Below are positions 46,506 to 60,995 of a stretch of DNA of 64,000 nt, one piece after another (the stretch's first letter is position 1; each line of letters starts with the position of its first letter). The notes beneath the pieces were generated by a model that ran no database searches, was not told the DNA's origin, and saw only the letters and a program-made list of their open reading frames with translations. Made by a program: the position numbers and the translations under genes. Source of the stretch: Actinomycetota bacterium (lineage in GTDB: Bacteria; Actinomycetota; Actinomycetes; S36-B12). The DNA lies in the NCBI GenBank assembly GCA_016870195.1, contig VGCC01000006.1, forward strand, positions 47,807 through 111,806. Reading direction: 5' to 3'.

Positions 46506-47196
46506 ACTCCGGATCCTGAGCTGCTCGACACTGCGTTGGATCATCCGGAACCGCGCCTGGACGTGGTGGTACCTCGTTCGTTATGCCCGCTTCGCCCGCT
46601 TCAGAATCCTCCATCCGGAGATCGAGTGCGCCGGGCTGGTGTTCCTCGGACGCCGCGTCACCATCGAACAACGCCGCGGTCACGGACGGATCCGTATCGG
46701 CTCCTGGGTGCACATCGGTGATGACAACCGCATCCGCTGTCATGAAGGGACCCTGTGCATCGGTGATAAGACGGTGCTCGGCAGGGACAACACGATCAAC
46801 TGCTATCTGGATATCTCCATCGAGCCGGAGGCCCTGATCAGCGACTGGGTGTACATATGCGATTTCGATCATCGGAGTGATCGCACGGACGTGGCCATCC
46901 GGGTTCAGGGGATCGTCAAGGCGCCCGTGCGGATCGGGCGAGGCTCCTGGATCGGGGTCAAGGCGTCCCTCCTGCGCGGGGCCGACGTCGGCGAGCACTG
47001 CATCGTCGGAGCACATGCGGTGGTCCGCGGGGTGGTGCCTGACTACTCCGTCGTGGCCGGAATTCCCGCCCGGGTGGTGCGCGGTCGACGTCCCATCCCT
47101 CCGCCACAGGAGGTGCACGCGATCGACGCGGCGACCCGGGCAGCAGTGGAAGCCCGTGTTGCCCGGGCGGAACGTGCGCCGGAGGAGGGTCCGTGA
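46483..47196 (+). CDS. Left-handed beta-helix (hexapeptide) acyltransferase
   Basis: IRIGSWVHIGDDNRIRCHEGTLCIGDKTVLGRDNTI...VRIGRGSWIGVKASLLRGADVGEHCIVGAHAVVRGVVPDYSVVAGIPARVVRGR. Confidence 0.88.
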   Translation: MIAVSSTELRILSCSTLRWIIRNRAWTWWYLVRYARFARFRILHPEIECAGLVFLGRRVTIEQRRGHGRIRIGSWVHIGDDNRIRCHEGTLCIGDKTVLGRDNTINCYLDISIEPEALISDWVYICDFDHRSDRTDVAIRVQGIVKAPVRIGRGSWIGVKASLLRGADVGEHCIVGAHAVVRGVVPDYSVVAGIPARVVRGRRPIPPPQEVHAIDAATRAAVEARVARAERAPEEGP

Positions 47197-47223
47197 TTGG
47201 ATACAATCGTCGAAGGGAATGCG

Positions 47224-48003
47224 ATGAAGGTCGCCGTATGTGTCAAGCAGGTCCCGGATACCTGGGCTGAGAAGCGCCTCCGGGCCGAGGACTCCCTCCT
47301 GGATCGGGAGAGCGCCGACGGGGTGATGAACGAGCTCGATGAGTACGCGGTCGAGCAGGCCCTGCAGATCGTCGAGGCGGCCGGAGGTGAGGTCGTGGTG
47401 GTCTCGATGGGGCCCGAGCGTGCCGCCGAGACCGTCCGCAAGGCCCTGAGCATGGGCGCTGATTCGGGAATCCACGTGGTCGATGACGCCCTGCGCGGCT
47501 CGGATGCAATTGCCACCGCCACCGCCCTCGCCGCGGCACTGAAAGGCCGCGACTTCGATCTCATCGTCTTCGGCTCCGAGTCCACAGATGCGCGGATGAG
47601 TGTCGTCCCGGCGATGGTCGCCGAGATCCTCGGGATCGCCCAGTTGACCTTCGCGCAGAAGGTGCTCGTTGATGGGTCCGCAGTCACGATCGAGCGGGTG
47701 ACCGACTACGGATTCGACACCGTTACCGCGAGCACGCCGGCCGTCATCAGCGTCGTGGAGAAGATCAACGAGCCCCGGTACCCCTCCTTTAAGGGAATCA
47801 TGGCCGCCAAGAAGAAGCCGGTCGAGACGATCGGGCTCGCGGAGTTGTCCCTGGACCCTGGTGTGGTGGGAAGCCGCGCGTCTTGGAGTGTCGTGGCGGA
47901 TTTCTCCGCGCGTCCGGCGAAGGCAGCGGGCGTCGTCGTGTCAGATGCGGGGGATGGTGGCGTGAAGATCGCCGACTTCCTCGCCGAGCAGAAGTTCATC
48001 TAA
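47224..48003 (+). CDS. etfB: Electron transfer flavoprotein beta subunit
   Basis: MKVAVCVKQVPDTWAEKRL, LIVFGSESTDARMSVVPAMVAEILG, KGIMAAKKKP. Confidence 0.94.
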   Translation: MKVAVCVKQVPDTWAEKRLRAEDSLLDRESADGVMNELDEYAVEQALQIVEAAGGEVVVVSMGPERAAETVRKALSMGADSGIHVVDDALRGSDAIATATALAAALKGRDFDLIVFGSESTDARMSVVPAMVAEILGIAQLTFAQKVLVDGSAVTIERVTDYGFDTVTASTPAVISVVEKINEPRYPSFKGIMAAKKKPVETIGLAELSLDPGVVGSRASWSVVADFSARPAKAAGVVVSDAGDGGVKIADFLAEQKFI

Positions 48004-48013
48004 GGAGCGCGCC

Positions 48014-48973
48014 ATGGCAGATGTCCTCGTTCTCGTAGAGCAGTTCGGTGGCCAGGTGAAGAAGGCCACCGCGGAACTCATGACGGCTGCACGGCGACTC
48101 GGTTCGCCCGTGGCCGTGTGGATCGGTCCCGGATGTGACGACGGCGCGCTGGCGACCCTCGGTGAGTTCGGCGCCTCGGAGGTCCTGGTGGCCGATGCAC
48201 CGCAGTACACCGACCACTCGGTTGCGCCCATCGCGGACGTCCTCGCCGCACTCGTGGCCCAACGTTCCCCGGCTGCCGTCCTCGTAGCCTCCAGTGCCAC
48301 CGGCAAGGAGGCTGCAGGTCGCCTGGCCATCAAGACGAACAGCGGGATCATCACCGACGCAGTGGATATCGCTGCGGATGGAACGGCCACCCAGAGCGTC
48401 TTCGGTGGTTCCACCATCGTGCACTCGCGCGTCACGCAGGGGACGCCGATCATTACCGTCCGGGTGAACTCGATCGCACCGGAGCCGCAGGCGACCACAC
48501 CCAGTCGTAGCACGATCGACGTGCCGGTCGGCGAGAGTTCGACGAAGGCGCGGGTCACCGAGCGCACCGAGGCCACCAAGGGTGGTCGCCCGGAACTGGC
48601 GGAGGCGGCCGTTGTGGTGTCTGGTGGACGCGGGGTCGGTTCTGCGGACGGGTTCGGAGTGATCGAGCAGTTGGCCGACTCCCTCGGCGCAGCGGTGGGA
48701 GCGTCACGCGCCGCGACGGACGCGGGGTGGTACCCGCATACCCATCAGGTGGGTCAGACGGGCAAGACAGTGTCCCCCCAGCTCTACATCGCGAACGGCA
48801 TCTCGGGGGCGATCCAGCATCGCGCGGGGATGCAGACCTCGAAGACCATCGTGGTGGTCAACAAGGATCCCGAGGCACCCATCTTCGAACTTGCCGACTT
48901 CGGCGTCGTGGGGGACCTCTTCGAGGTGGTTCCGCAGTTGACGGAGGAGATCAAGAAGCGCGCTGGCGCATGA
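48014..48973 (+). CDS. etfA: Electron transfer flavoprotein alpha subunit
   Basis: [77 protein letters not shown]. Confidence 0.96.
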   Translation: MADVLVLVEQFGGQVKKATAELMTAARRLGSPVAVWIGPGCDDGALATLGEFGASEVLVADAPQYTDHSVAPIADVLAALVAQRSPAAVLVASSATGKEAAGRLAIKTNSGIITDAVDIAADGTATQSVFGGSTIVHSRVTQGTPIITVRVNSIAPEPQATTPSRSTIDVPVGESSTKARVTERTEATKGGRPELAEAAVVVSGGRGVGSADGFGVIEQLADSLGAAVGASRAATDAGWYPHTHQVGQTGKTVSPQLYIANGISGAIQHRAGMQTSKTIVVVNKDPEAPIFELADFGVVGDLFEVVPQLTEEIKKRAGA

Positions 48974-48985
48974 CCCTACGATGAC

Positions 48986-50182
48986 GTGATGCTCGACGGT
49001 CGCGTCTACGCGGATCACGCCGCGACCTCGCCCATGCTTCCCGAGGTCCGGGAGGCATGGATTGCCGCATCCGCTGTGGCGGGGAATCCCTCCTCGCTGC
49101 ATTCGAGCGGACGCGCCGCACGCCGTATCGTCGAGGAAGCCCGCGAGTCCATCGCGGCGGCTCTCCACGCGCGACCGTCCTCGGTGATTTTCACGTCGGG
49201 GGGTACCGAGGCAGACAACCTCGCGGTCAAGGGGCTCTTCTGGGCTGCGCGTGATCGAGGCGACGCCCCGCGCATCCTGTCCTCATCCGTCGAGCATCAT
49301 GCGGTCCTCGACCCCGTCGAGTGGCTTGCGAAGCACGAGGGTGCAGATGTCACGTGGATCCCAGTCGACGACCGCGGACTCGTGGATCCCACATGGATTG
49401 CCGAGGCCCTGGAACGACTCGGTGGAGACGCGGCCCTGTGCACCGTGATGTGGGCCAACAATGAGATCGGAACGATCCAGCCGGTGCAGGACATCGCGCG
49501 CATCTGTCGTGCTGCAGGTGTCCCATTTCACACCGATGCAGTCCAGGTTCTCGGTCAGATTCCGCTCGACATTGCCGAGCTGGGTGCGTCCGCTGTCACG
49601 ATCAGCAGTCACAAGGTCGGCGGACCGGTCGGAATCGGTGCCCTCATCATTGACATCGCGGAGCAGTTCACCCCTGTTGTGCACGGCGGAGGTCAGGAAC
49701 GCGAGATCCGTTCGGGGACTTTGGATTGCGCACTCGCAGCCGGCTTTGCAGCCGCGGTGGAAGCGGCTGTGAGATCGCAGCACGAACACGCCGAACGGAT
49801 GCGCGTGCTCCAAGAATCACTCGTCGCCGGTATCCGGTCCGCCGTCCCCGACGCAATCCTCAACGGGGGACAGGGGGCGACACGTCTTCCCGGCAATGTG
49901 CACTTCACCTTCCCGGGGTGCGAGGGCGATGCATTGCTGATGCTTCTGGATGCGGCTGGAATCGACTGCTCCACGGGATCCGCGTGCACCGCGGGCATTC
50001 CGGAACCGAGTCACGTGCTGCTGGCGACGGGAGTCCCGGAGTCCCTCGCACGGTCATCGCTGCGCTTCAGTCTCGGGCGCAGCACGAGCGATGAGGATGT
50101 GACACGAATCGTTGCCGCACTGCCGTCTGCCGTGGACCGTGCAAAGCGCGCGGGGTCGTCGACCCGGAATGGTGCCGGATGA
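48986..50182 (+). CDS. Cysteine desulfurase (NifS/IscS family)
   Basis: YADHAATSPMLPEVREAW, HKVGGPVGIGALI, active-site IDCSTGSACTAGIPEPSHVL. Confidence 0.94.
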   Translation: MMLDGRVYADHAATSPMLPEVREAWIAASAVAGNPSSLHSSGRAARRIVEEARESIAAALHARPSSVIFTSGGTEADNLAVKGLFWAARDRGDAPRILSSSVEHHAVLDPVEWLAKHEGADVTWIPVDDRGLVDPTWIAEALERLGGDAALCTVMWANNEIGTIQPVQDIARICRAAGVPFHTDAVQVLGQIPLDIAELGASAVTISSHKVGGPVGIGALIIDIAEQFTPVVHGGGQEREIRSGTLDCALAAGFAAAVEAAVRSQHEHAERMRVLQESLVAGIRSAVPDAILNGGQGATRLPGNVHFTFPGCEGDALLMLLDAAGIDCSTGSACTAGIPEPSHVLLATGVPESLARSSLRFSLGRSTSDEDVTRIVAALPSAVDRAKRAGSSTRNGAG

Positions 50183-51272
50183 AACTGATCGCCGCACTGA
50201 GTGGCGGGGTTGATTCGTCTGTGGCCGCTGCGCGTGCGGTTGATGAGGGGCACGACGTGGTCGGGGTGCATCTCGCCCTGGCACGAAAGTCGGCCGGTGG
50301 GCGCGAGCGCGGGTGTTGCACCCTCGACGATGCCCGGGATGCCCGCCGAGTCGCCGACGTTCTCGGGATCCCGTTCTACGTCTGGGACTTCGCGGAGAAG
50401 TTCCAGGAGACGGTCATGACTGATTTCCTCGATGAGTACAGCGCCGGCCGAACTCCCAATCCCTGTCTGCGCTGCAACGAGCACATCAAGTTCTCCGCCG
50501 TCCTCGACAGGGCGCAGGCACTCGGCTTCGATGGGATCGTCACGGGGCACTACGCGCGTATCACACACGGTGACCATGGACCCGAGCTTTTCCGCGCGAT
50601 CGACCCCTCCAAGGACCAGTCCTACGTCCTTGCCGTCGTCCCTCGGGGTCAACTCGCGGCAGCGCACTTCCCCCTGGGCGGCGACTACAAAGCGGATGTG
50701 CGAGCCGAAGCCGCGCGCCGCGGTCTCGTGACCGCCGCCAAGCCCGATAGCCATGACATCTGCTTTATCCCTGACGGCGACACTGCCGGGTATGTGGTGT
50801 CTGCTCTCGGCGCGCAACCGGGTGCGATCATCGACTCCGCAACCTCGGAAAGGATCGGGGAACACCGGGGGACCTTCACGGTGACCATCGGTCAGCGACG
50901 CGGGCTCGGCCTCACCGTTCCCGCCGAGGATGGCGAGCCGAGATACGTCATCGATGTCGATCCGCACGAGGCTGTCGTAACCGTCGGGCCTCGGGAGCAC
51001 CTGATGGTGCACCGCATCGAAGCCGACGCACCGCTGTGGCTGTCGTCACCGTGGTCGGGTTCGCGCTCGGACGTGCAGGTGCAGGTGCGAGCCCACGGGG
51101 AGCCGACCGGCGCGACGGTGACCACGAACGGGGATGCGGTGGTGGCGGAGTTGGCCGCACCGATCCAGGGCATCGCGCCCGGCCAGGCACTCGTCGTGTA
51201 CGACGGCGACCGCGTGCTGGCTTCTGCCACGATCGACGCGACGGATCGAGTGCGCAGGCCCCGGGTCCACAC

Positions 51273-51276
<4 letters not shown>
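50179..51276 (+). CDS. mnmA: tRNA-specific 2-thiouridylase
   Basis: IAALSGGVDSSVAAA, TPNPCLRCNEHIKF, DICFIPDGD; ATGA overlap. Confidence 0.95.
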
Positions 51277-54448
<3,172 letters not shown>

Positions 54449-54485
54449 GTGCCGCGTCCGCGAGCGCTGCTGGCACGATGGGCCC

Positions 54486-54782
54486 ATGCCCGATATCTCC
54501 CGTGACGACGTCGCGCACCTGGCCCGACTCGCCCGCCTTCGGCTGGGTGAAGACGAGTTGACCCACTACGCGGATCAACTCAGCGCCATCGTCGAGGCGG
54601 TCGCGCGGGTGTCCGAGGTCGCGGCCGCCGATGTTCCCCCCACCTCGCATCCGATACCAGTGGTGAACGTGGTGCGGGCTGATGAGATCCGGCCCGGGCT
54701 CGCGCGCGAGGCGGTGGCGGCGATGGCCCCGGCGTGGGAGGACGACCGCTTCCGGGTGCCGCGCATCCTCGGGGAGGAGTGA
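54486..54782 (+). CDS. gatC: Asp/Glu-tRNA(Asn/Gln) amidotransferase subunit C
   Basis: 98 aa [36 protein letters not shown]. Confidence 0.94.
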   Translation: MPDISRDDVAHLARLARLRLGEDELTHYADQLSAIVEAVARVSEVAAADVPPTSHPIPVVNVVRADEIRPGLAREAVAAMAPAWEDDRFRVPRILGEE

Positions 54783-54784
54783 GC

Positions 54785-56290
54785 GTGGCAATCGACGGAC
54801 CGGATCTCACCCGCCAGTCGGCGGCCACTCTCGCCGACGCCATCTCATCGGGCGAGGTGAGCGCGGAGGAGGTCACCCGCGCGCACCTCGATCGGATCGA
54901 TTCCGTCGACGGGGCGGTGCACGCATTTCTCCACGTGGACAGAGACGCGGCCCTCGCGACAGCACGCGCGGTCGATGCGAAGCGTTCCTCCGGTGCAGCA
55001 CTCGGACCCCTCGCCGGCGTACCGATCGCCGTCAAGGACGTGCTCACCATGGCCGGGTTACCCACGACGTGCGGTTCGCGCGTCCTGGAGGGGTGGCGGC
55101 CGCCCTACGACTCCACCGTCGTCGAGAGGCTCCGCGCCGCGGACATGGTGATCCTCGGCAAGACGAACATGGACGAGTTCGCGATGGGATCCTCGACCGA
55201 ACACAGTGCGTACGGGCCCACGCGTAATCCCTGGGACCTCGAGCGGATCCCCGGGGGTTCCGGCGGCGGATCGGCCGCGGCTCTCGCGGCGTTCGAGGCA
55301 CCTCTTGCGATCGGCACCGACACGGGTGGCTCGATCCGTCAACCTGCCGCGGTCACGGGAACCGTCGGCGTGAAGCCCACCTACGGCGGTGTGTCGCGGT
55401 ACGGCCTTGTTGCCCTCGCGTCCTCCTTGGACCAAGCGGGCCCGTGCGCACGCTCTGTGGGTGACTCCGCGCTTCTTCACGCGACCATCGCCGGCCACGA
55501 TCCGCGCGACTCCACCTCCATTGATGCACCGGTACCCGATGTGGTGGCAGCCGCCGCGTTGGGCGACGTGCGCGGGATGCGCATCGGCCTGGTGCGGGAA
55601 CTTTCCGGCGAGGGTTACCAGTCGGGTGTCCAGCAACTGTTCCAGCGGGCGGTGGAGATCCTGACCAATCTTGGCGCCGATGTCGTCGAAGTCGGGTGCC
55701 CGAACTTCGAGTATGCGCTAGCCGCCTACTACCTGATCCTGCCCTCGGAAGCCTCGAGCAACCTCGCCCGCTTCGACGGTATGCGCTACGGACTCCGCGT
55801 CGGCGACGACGGCCAGGCCTCCGTCGAGGACGTGATGTCCCTTACCCGGGAGCAGGGTTTCGGTGCCGAAGTGAAGCGACGCATCATGTTGGGGACGTAC
55901 GCACTCTCGAGTGGCTACTACGACGCGTACTACGGGCAGGCGCAGAAAGTACGCACGCTCATCGCACGTGACTTCGCCAACGCCTTCGAGAAGGTCGATG
56001 TCCTGGTGTCACCCACGGCGCCGACCACGGCCTTCAAGATCGGCGAGAAGGTGGATGACCCGATCGCCATGTACCTCAACGACATCGCCACGATCCCGGT
56101 CAATCTGGCCGGCAACTGCGCGATGTCCCTGCCGATCGGCCTCGCCCTCGAGGACGGGCTGCCGGTGGGGCTGCAGATCATGGCTCCGGCACTCGCGGAT
56201 GATCGGCTCTACCGCGTGGGATCTGCGTTGGAGCAGGCGCTCGTGGATGCCTGGGGTCACCTGCTCATTGAGGAGGTGCCCTCGCTGTGA
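54785..56290 (+). CDS. gatA: Asp/Glu-tRNA(Asn/Gln) amidotransferase subunit A
   Basis: [58 protein letters not shown] start. Confidence 0.97.
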   Translation: MAIDGPDLTRQSAATLADAISSGEVSAEEVTRAHLDRIDSVDGAVHAFLHVDRDAALATARAVDAKRSSGAALGPLAGVPIAVKDVLTMAGLPTTCGSRVLEGWRPPYDSTVVERLRAADMVILGKTNMDEFAMGSSTEHSAYGPTRNPWDLERIPGGSGGGSAAALAAFEAPLAIGTDTGGSIRQPAAVTGTVGVKPTYGGVSRYGLVALASSLDQAGPCARSVGDSALLHATIAGHDPRDSTSIDAPVPDVVAAAALGDVRGMRIGLVRELSGEGYQSGVQQLFQRAVEILTNLGADVVEVGCPNFEYALAAYYLILPSEASSNLARFDGMRYGLRVGDDGQASVEDVMSLTREQGFGAEVKRRIMLGTYALSSGYYDAYYGQAQKVRTLIARDFANAFEKVDVLVSPTAPTTAFKIGEKVDDPIAMYLNDIATIPVNLAGNCAMSLPIGLALEDGLPVGLQIMAPALADDRLYRVGSALEQALVDAWGHLLIEEVPSL

Positions 56291-57798
56291 CCGACGACTA
56301 CATGGACTTCCACGAGGCACTGACAGCCTTCGAACCGGTGCTGGGGCTGGAGACACATGTCGAGTTGGGGACGGCATCGAAGATGTTCTGCTCCTGTCCG
56401 ACGGCGTTCGGTGCCCCGGCCAACACGCAGGTGTGCGCCGTGTGCCTCGGCCTGCCGGGGTCACTTCCCGTCGTGAACGGTGTTGCAGTCGAATCGACGA
56501 TCCGCATGGGACTCGCGCTGCACTGTGACATCGCGTCCTGGTGCAGGTTCGCGCGCAAGAACTATTTCTATCCCGATATGCCGAAGGACTACCAGGTAAG
56601 CCAGTACGACGAACCCCTGTGCACCAACGGGTACCTCGACGTGACGGTCGCCACGGATGAGGGGCCGCGGAACTTCCGCGTCGAGATCGAACGCGTGCAC
56701 ATGGAGGAGGACACCGGCAAACTCACGCACGCTGGCGGTGACACCGGACGCATCCACGGAGCCGATTACTCCCTGGTCGACTACAACCGCGCGGGGATTC
56801 CCCTCATCGAGATCGTGACCAAGCCCATCGTCGGCACGGGATCACTCGCACCTGTGGTGGCGCGTGCATACGTGACCGAGTTGAGGGACCTGATGCGGAG
56901 CCTGGGGGTCTCGGACGTGCGCATGGAGGAAGGTTCCCTCCGGTGCGACGTCAACGTCTCCCTCTCTCCAGCAGGGGAACCCTGGGGGACCCGGTCGGAG
57001 ACGAAGAACGTGAATTCGTTGCGGTCCGTCGAGCGGGCAGTGCGTTCGGAGATCGAGCGCCAGGCCGCGGTGCTGACGGAAGGCGGCCGCGTCGTGCAGG
57101 AGACGCGGCACTTCCACGAGGACACCGGTCGGACCACCTCGGGACGCTCCAAGGAGCATGCAGAGGACTACCGCTATTTCCCGGAACCCGACCTCGTTCC
57201 CGTCGCGCCGGATGGTGCCTGGATCGAGCGACTCCGATCGGAGTTGCCGGAGATCCCGTCGGTGCGACGTGCCCGGATGCAGACCGAATGGGGGATCAGC
57301 GACTTCGAGATGCAGGCCCTGGTCAACATCGACGCGGTCGAGCTCGTGGCGGGCACCGTAGCCGCCGGTGTGGATCCGTCGGCGGCTCGCAAATGGTGGA
57401 CGGGTGAGTTGGCGCGCGTCGCCAACGAACGCGGCGTCGACCTCGCGTCGTTGCCGGTGACCCCCGCGACCATCCATCGCATCGAGGAGTTGATTGCGTC
57501 GGGTGCGCTGACCGACTCTTTGGCGCGACGCGCACTCGAAGGCGTTCTCGCGGGTGAGGGTGATGTGGACCAGGTGGTTTCGGCCCGTGGGTTGACCTTG
57601 GTGAGCGACGACTCGTCCCTTCTCGCCGCGATCGATACGGCCCTGGCGGAGCAACCCGACGTTGCGGAGAAGATTCGCAGCGGGAAGGTTCAGGCGGCCG
57701 GTGCGATCGTCGGTGCGGTGATGAAGGCAACGAAGGGTCAGGCCGATGCGGCCAAGGTGCGCACCCTGCTCTTCGAGCGACTCGGGGTGGCCGAGTAG
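56287..57798 (+). CDS. gatB: Asp/Glu-tRNA(Asn/Gln) amidotransferase subunit B
   Basis: [54 protein letters not shown]. Confidence 0.97.
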   Translation: MTDDYMDFHEALTAFEPVLGLETHVELGTASKMFCSCPTAFGAPANTQVCAVCLGLPGSLPVVNGVAVESTIRMGLALHCDIASWCRFARKNYFYPDMPKDYQVSQYDEPLCTNGYLDVTVATDEGPRNFRVEIERVHMEEDTGKLTHAGGDTGRIHGADYSLVDYNRAGIPLIEIVTKPIVGTGSLAPVVARAYVTELRDLMRSLGVSDVRMEEGSLRCDVNVSLSPAGEPWGTRSETKNVNSLRSVERAVRSEIERQAAVLTEGGRVVQETRHFHEDTGRTTSGRSKEHAEDYRYFPEPDLVPVAPDGAWIERLRSELPEIPSVRRARMQTEWGISDFEMQALVNIDAVELVAGTVAAGVDPSAARKWWTGELARVANERGVDLASLPVTPATIHRIEELIASGALTDSLARRALEGVLAGEGDVDQVVSARGLTLVSDDSSLLAAIDTALAEQPDVAEKIRSGKVQAAGAIVGAVMKATKGQADAAKVRTLLFERLGVAE

Positions 57799-57835
57799 AT
57801 CACGTCCTCCTCGAGGGTCTCGCTAGTCTGAACGT

Positions 57836-59527
57836 ATGGTCGATATGAAGCCTCGCAGCAAGGACGTCACGGAGGGTCTCGAGAGGGCTGCCGCACGCGG
57901 CATGCTCCGGGCGGTCGGGATGTCCGATGAGGACTTCCCGAAACCCCAGATCGGCATCGCCTCCTCGTGGAACGAGATCACCCCCTGCAACATGTCCCTG
58001 GCCAGGCTGGCCACAGCCGCCAAGGAGGGGGTGCACGCCGCAGGGGGATTCCCCATGCAATTCGGGACGATCTCGGTTTCCGACGGCATCTCCATGGGGC
58101 ACGAGGGCATGCACTTCTCCCTCGTCAGCCGCGAGATCATCGCCGACTCCGTGGAGGCGGTGATGCAGGCCGAGCGGCTCGACGGCATGGTCACCTTCGC
58201 CGGGTGTGACAAGTCTCTGCCAGGCATGTTGATGGCTTCTGCGCGCCTTGAAATCGCCGCCGTGTTCGTCTACGCCGGATCGATCCTGCCCGGACATGTG
58301 AAGCTCTCCGATGGAACCGAGAAGGACGTCACCATCATCGATGCGTTCGAGGCGGTTGGGGCCTGTGCACGCGGGCTCATGTCGCGGGAGGATGTGGATG
58401 CGATCGAGCGCGCCATCTGTCCTGGCGAGGGTGCTTGTGGCGGCATGTTCACGGCGAACACCATGGCATCGATAGCCGAGGCACTGGGGATGTCTCTGCC
58501 CGGATCGGCCGCACCTCCCGCCGTTGATCGGCGTCGCGATGGATATGCGAGGCGCTCCGGTGAAGCTGTCGTCGAGCTGATCCGCCAGGGGATCACCACG
58601 CGCGACATCATCACCCGTCAATCCATCGAGAATGCGATCGCTGTGCTGATGGCCTTCGGTGGCTCCACGAACGCGGTTCTGCATCTCCTCGCCATCGCCC
58701 ATGAGGCGGGCGTCGAATTGCACATCGAGGACTTTCACCGGATCGGATCGAAGGTGCCCTTGCTTGCCGACGTCAAGCCCTTCGGGCGATACGTCATGAG
58801 CGACGTGGACCGAGTGGGTGGCGTCCCGGTCATCCTGCGCGCCCTCCTCGATGCGGGCCTGCTCCACGGTGACTGCCTTACCGTCACGGGCAAGACCATG
58901 GCCGAGAACCTGGCCACCCTCGATCCTCCGGATCCCGACGGTCTGATCCTCAAGGCGTCACGTGATGCCATCGCACCGACCGGTGGAATCACGATCCTCA
59001 GTGGATCGCTCTGCCCGGATGGGGCGGTTGTGAAGAACGCCGGGATCCCGGTGGATGTGTTCGAGGGATCCGCGCGGGTCTTCGAGCGCGAGCAATCGGC
59101 CATGCAGGCCCTGGAAGACGGGACTATCCAGGCCGGTGATGTGGTGGTCATCCGCTACGAGGGCCCCAAAGGTGGCCCGGGAATGCGCGAGATGCTCATG
59201 ATCACCGGCGCGATCAAGGGTGCGGGGCTCGGCAAAGAGGTCATGCTGATCACCGACGGCCGCTTCTCCGGTGGCACCACCGGGCTGTGTGTCGGGCACG
59301 TCGCCCCCGAGGCCGTCGATGGCGGGCCGATCGCGCTCGTGGAGGAGGGGGATCGGATCCGGATCAACATCAGCGCCCGCACGCTCGATCTCCTCGTTGA
59401 TGCCGACGAACTCGAACGTCGCCGGATGAACTTCCAGCCGCTACCGCCACGCTACGAACGTGGCGTCTTGGCGAAGTACGCAAAACTCGTGGGCTCGGCC
59501 TCCCGTGGCGCGGTGTGCGACGAGTGA
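57836..59527 (+). CDS. ilvD: Dihydroxy-acid dehydratase
   Basis: [64 protein letters not shown]. Confidence 0.96.
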   Translation: MVDMKPRSKDVTEGLERAAARGMLRAVGMSDEDFPKPQIGIASSWNEITPCNMSLARLATAAKEGVHAAGGFPMQFGTISVSDGISMGHEGMHFSLVSREIIADSVEAVMQAERLDGMVTFAGCDKSLPGMLMASARLEIAAVFVYAGSILPGHVKLSDGTEKDVTIIDAFEAVGACARGLMSREDVDAIERAICPGEGACGGMFTANTMASIAEALGMSLPGSAAPPAVDRRRDGYARRSGEAVVELIRQGITTRDIITRQSIENAIAVLMAFGGSTNAVLHLLAIAHEAGVELHIEDFHRIGSKVPLLADVKPFGRYVMSDVDRVGGVPVILRALLDAGLLHGDCLTVTGKTMAENLATLDPPDPDGLILKASRDAIAPTGGITILSGSLCPDGAVVKNAGIPVDVFEGSARVFEREQSAMQALEDGTIQAGDVVVIRYEGPKGGPGMREMLMITGAIKGAGLGKEVMLITDGRFSGGTTGLCVGHVAPEAVDGGPIALVEEGDRIRINISARTLDLLVDADELERRRMNFQPLPPRYERGVLAKYAKLVGSASRGAVCDE

Positions 59528-60267
59528 CGGCATCTGAGCCCGGACGCAGGGAGCGGCCCACCGCCGTCGCCCGAGTGGTCGAGGTGCTCGCCCGGCGCAT
59601 CGACTCGGGAGACTTGTCTCCCGGGGACAAGTTGCCGGGGGAGGCAACCCTGGCGTCCGAGCTCTCGGTTAGTCGCCCGATCGTCCGAGAGGCGCTCGGA
59701 CAACTACGGGAACGGGGCTATGTCACCACGGTGAACGGAAGCGGCACCTACGTCCAAAGCCCTGATGCGGAGACCATCGCGGACGCACTACGCCGTCATC
59801 TTCGGCTGGCCGACCGGGGTTCGATCAATGTCGCACAGCTGTACGAGGCGCGGGCGGCGATCGAGGTGACCGCGGCTCGGCTTGCTGCCACTCGGGCCTC
59901 GGCGCAGAGCCTGGCCACCCTGGAAGGGCTCCTCCAGTCCATGCGCACGTCGGCGACCAGGTCGACCGCGTACTCCTCCGCGGACATGGCATTCCACGTC
60001 GAGCTCGCGCGTGCGAGCGGGAACCCACTGCTTCCCACGCTTCTCGAGCCTCTCGTGGAGGTCATCGTCACGGGCATGATCGAGTCGCATGGGCGCGACG
60101 GAGCCGTGGATGACGGCATCACCATGCACGAGCGTGTGTTGGAGTGCGTCAAGGCTGGTGACGCCGATGGAGCCGCCGAAGCAATGGCGGAGCACCTCGC
60201 CCAGTCGCAGAGGCTGTTCCCCGATCACGTCCTGACCGGACGCGTTACAGCAGGCTCCCGCCGTTGA
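59524..60267 (+). CDS. GntR-family (FadR/FCD) transcriptional regulator
   Basis: w[53 protein letters not shown] plus FCD-type helical C-terminus; GTGA overlap with ilvD stop. Confidence 0.93.
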   Translation: MTASEPGRRERPTAVARVVEVLARRIDSGDLSPGDKLPGEATLASELSVSRPIVREALGQLRERGYVTTVNGSGTYVQSPDAETIADALRRHLRLADRGSINVAQLYEARAAIEVTAARLAATRASAQSLATLEGLLQSMRTSATRSTAYSSADMAFHVELARASGNPLLPTLLEPLVEVIVTGMIESHGRDGAVDDGITMHERVLECVKAGDADGAAEAMAEHLAQSQRLFPDHVLTGRVTAGSRR

Positions 60268-60985
60268 CTTGCAGGACGGTGCCCGTGACGAATGCGGAAT
60301 CCTCGCTCGCCAGGTAGGCGACCCCTGCCGCGATGTCCTCGGGGCGCCCGAGGCGACCGACCAGCGTCCGTGCCGCGGCAATTGCGCGTTGTTCAGGACT
60401 CGCTGCCTTCAGTGCCGGAGTGTCGATCGGGCCGGGGCTGATGGCATTCACCCGAACGCCCTCGGGCGAGACCTCGCGGGCCAGCGACTTGGTGAAAGCG
60501 ATCACACCACCCTTGGCACCCGCGTATGCGGCGGACGGCCGGATCGAGCCGTACTCGCCAGCGGTCGATGCGAAGTTCACGATGCTGCCACTGTGCCGCT
60601 CGAGCATCCCCGGCAGGACGGCGTGGCACGCTGACATCGCGGTCAGCAGATTCGCGCGGATCATCGACATCCATTGGTTCTCATCGCTGTCGACGTAGTC
60701 GATGATCTGCCACGCCCCGGCGACGTTCACGAGGATGTCGGGGCTGCCGATGTACTCGTTGCACGCACGCATGAGCTCGCGTGCGCCCGCGGGATCGGAG
60801 AGATCCGATGCGACGGCGTGCGTGTGGGCATCCCAGCCTGCAGCGATCTCCACGATGTTGGTCTGCGGCAGGTCCGTGACGAGGACCGCTGAGGCACCCT
60901 CCTGCAGAAGTCTCTCCACGACCGCCTGACCGATCGCCCCACTGGCTCCGGTGACGATGGCGGTGTATCCGTCGAGGCGCTGCAT
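60245..60985 (-). CDS. SDR-family oxidoreductase (FabG-like)
   Basis: [56 protein letters not shown]. Confidence 0.93.
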   Translation of the reverse strand: MQRLDGYTAIVTGASGAIGQAVVERLLQEGASAVLVTDLPQTNIVEIAAGWDAHTHAVASDLSDPAGARELMRACNEYIGSPDILVNVAGAWQIIDYVDSDENQWMSMIRANLLTAMSACHAVLPGMLERHSGSIVNFASTAGEYGSIRPSAAYAGAKGGVIAFTKSLAREVSPEGVRVNAISPGPIDTPALKAASPEQRAIAAARTLVGRLGRPEDIAAGVAYLASEDSAFVTGTVLQVNGGSLL

Positions 60986-60995
60986 GGGGTTCCTC

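Noticed and set aside
46381-47475. 364-aa minus-strand ORF opposite acyltransferase/etfB
   Set aside because: Antisense shadow of hexapeptide-repeat and etfB coding DNA.
57800-58867. 355-aa minus-strand ORF opposite ilvD
   Set aside because: Antisense shadow; ilvD motifs on the plus strand are unambiguous.
57836-59527. IlvD/Edd-family gene as the sugar-acid dehydratase of the adjacent cluster
   Set aside because: Sequence looks like canonical dihydroxy-acid dehydratase, and it is on the opposite strand to the operon; only the coupling to the regulator is notable.
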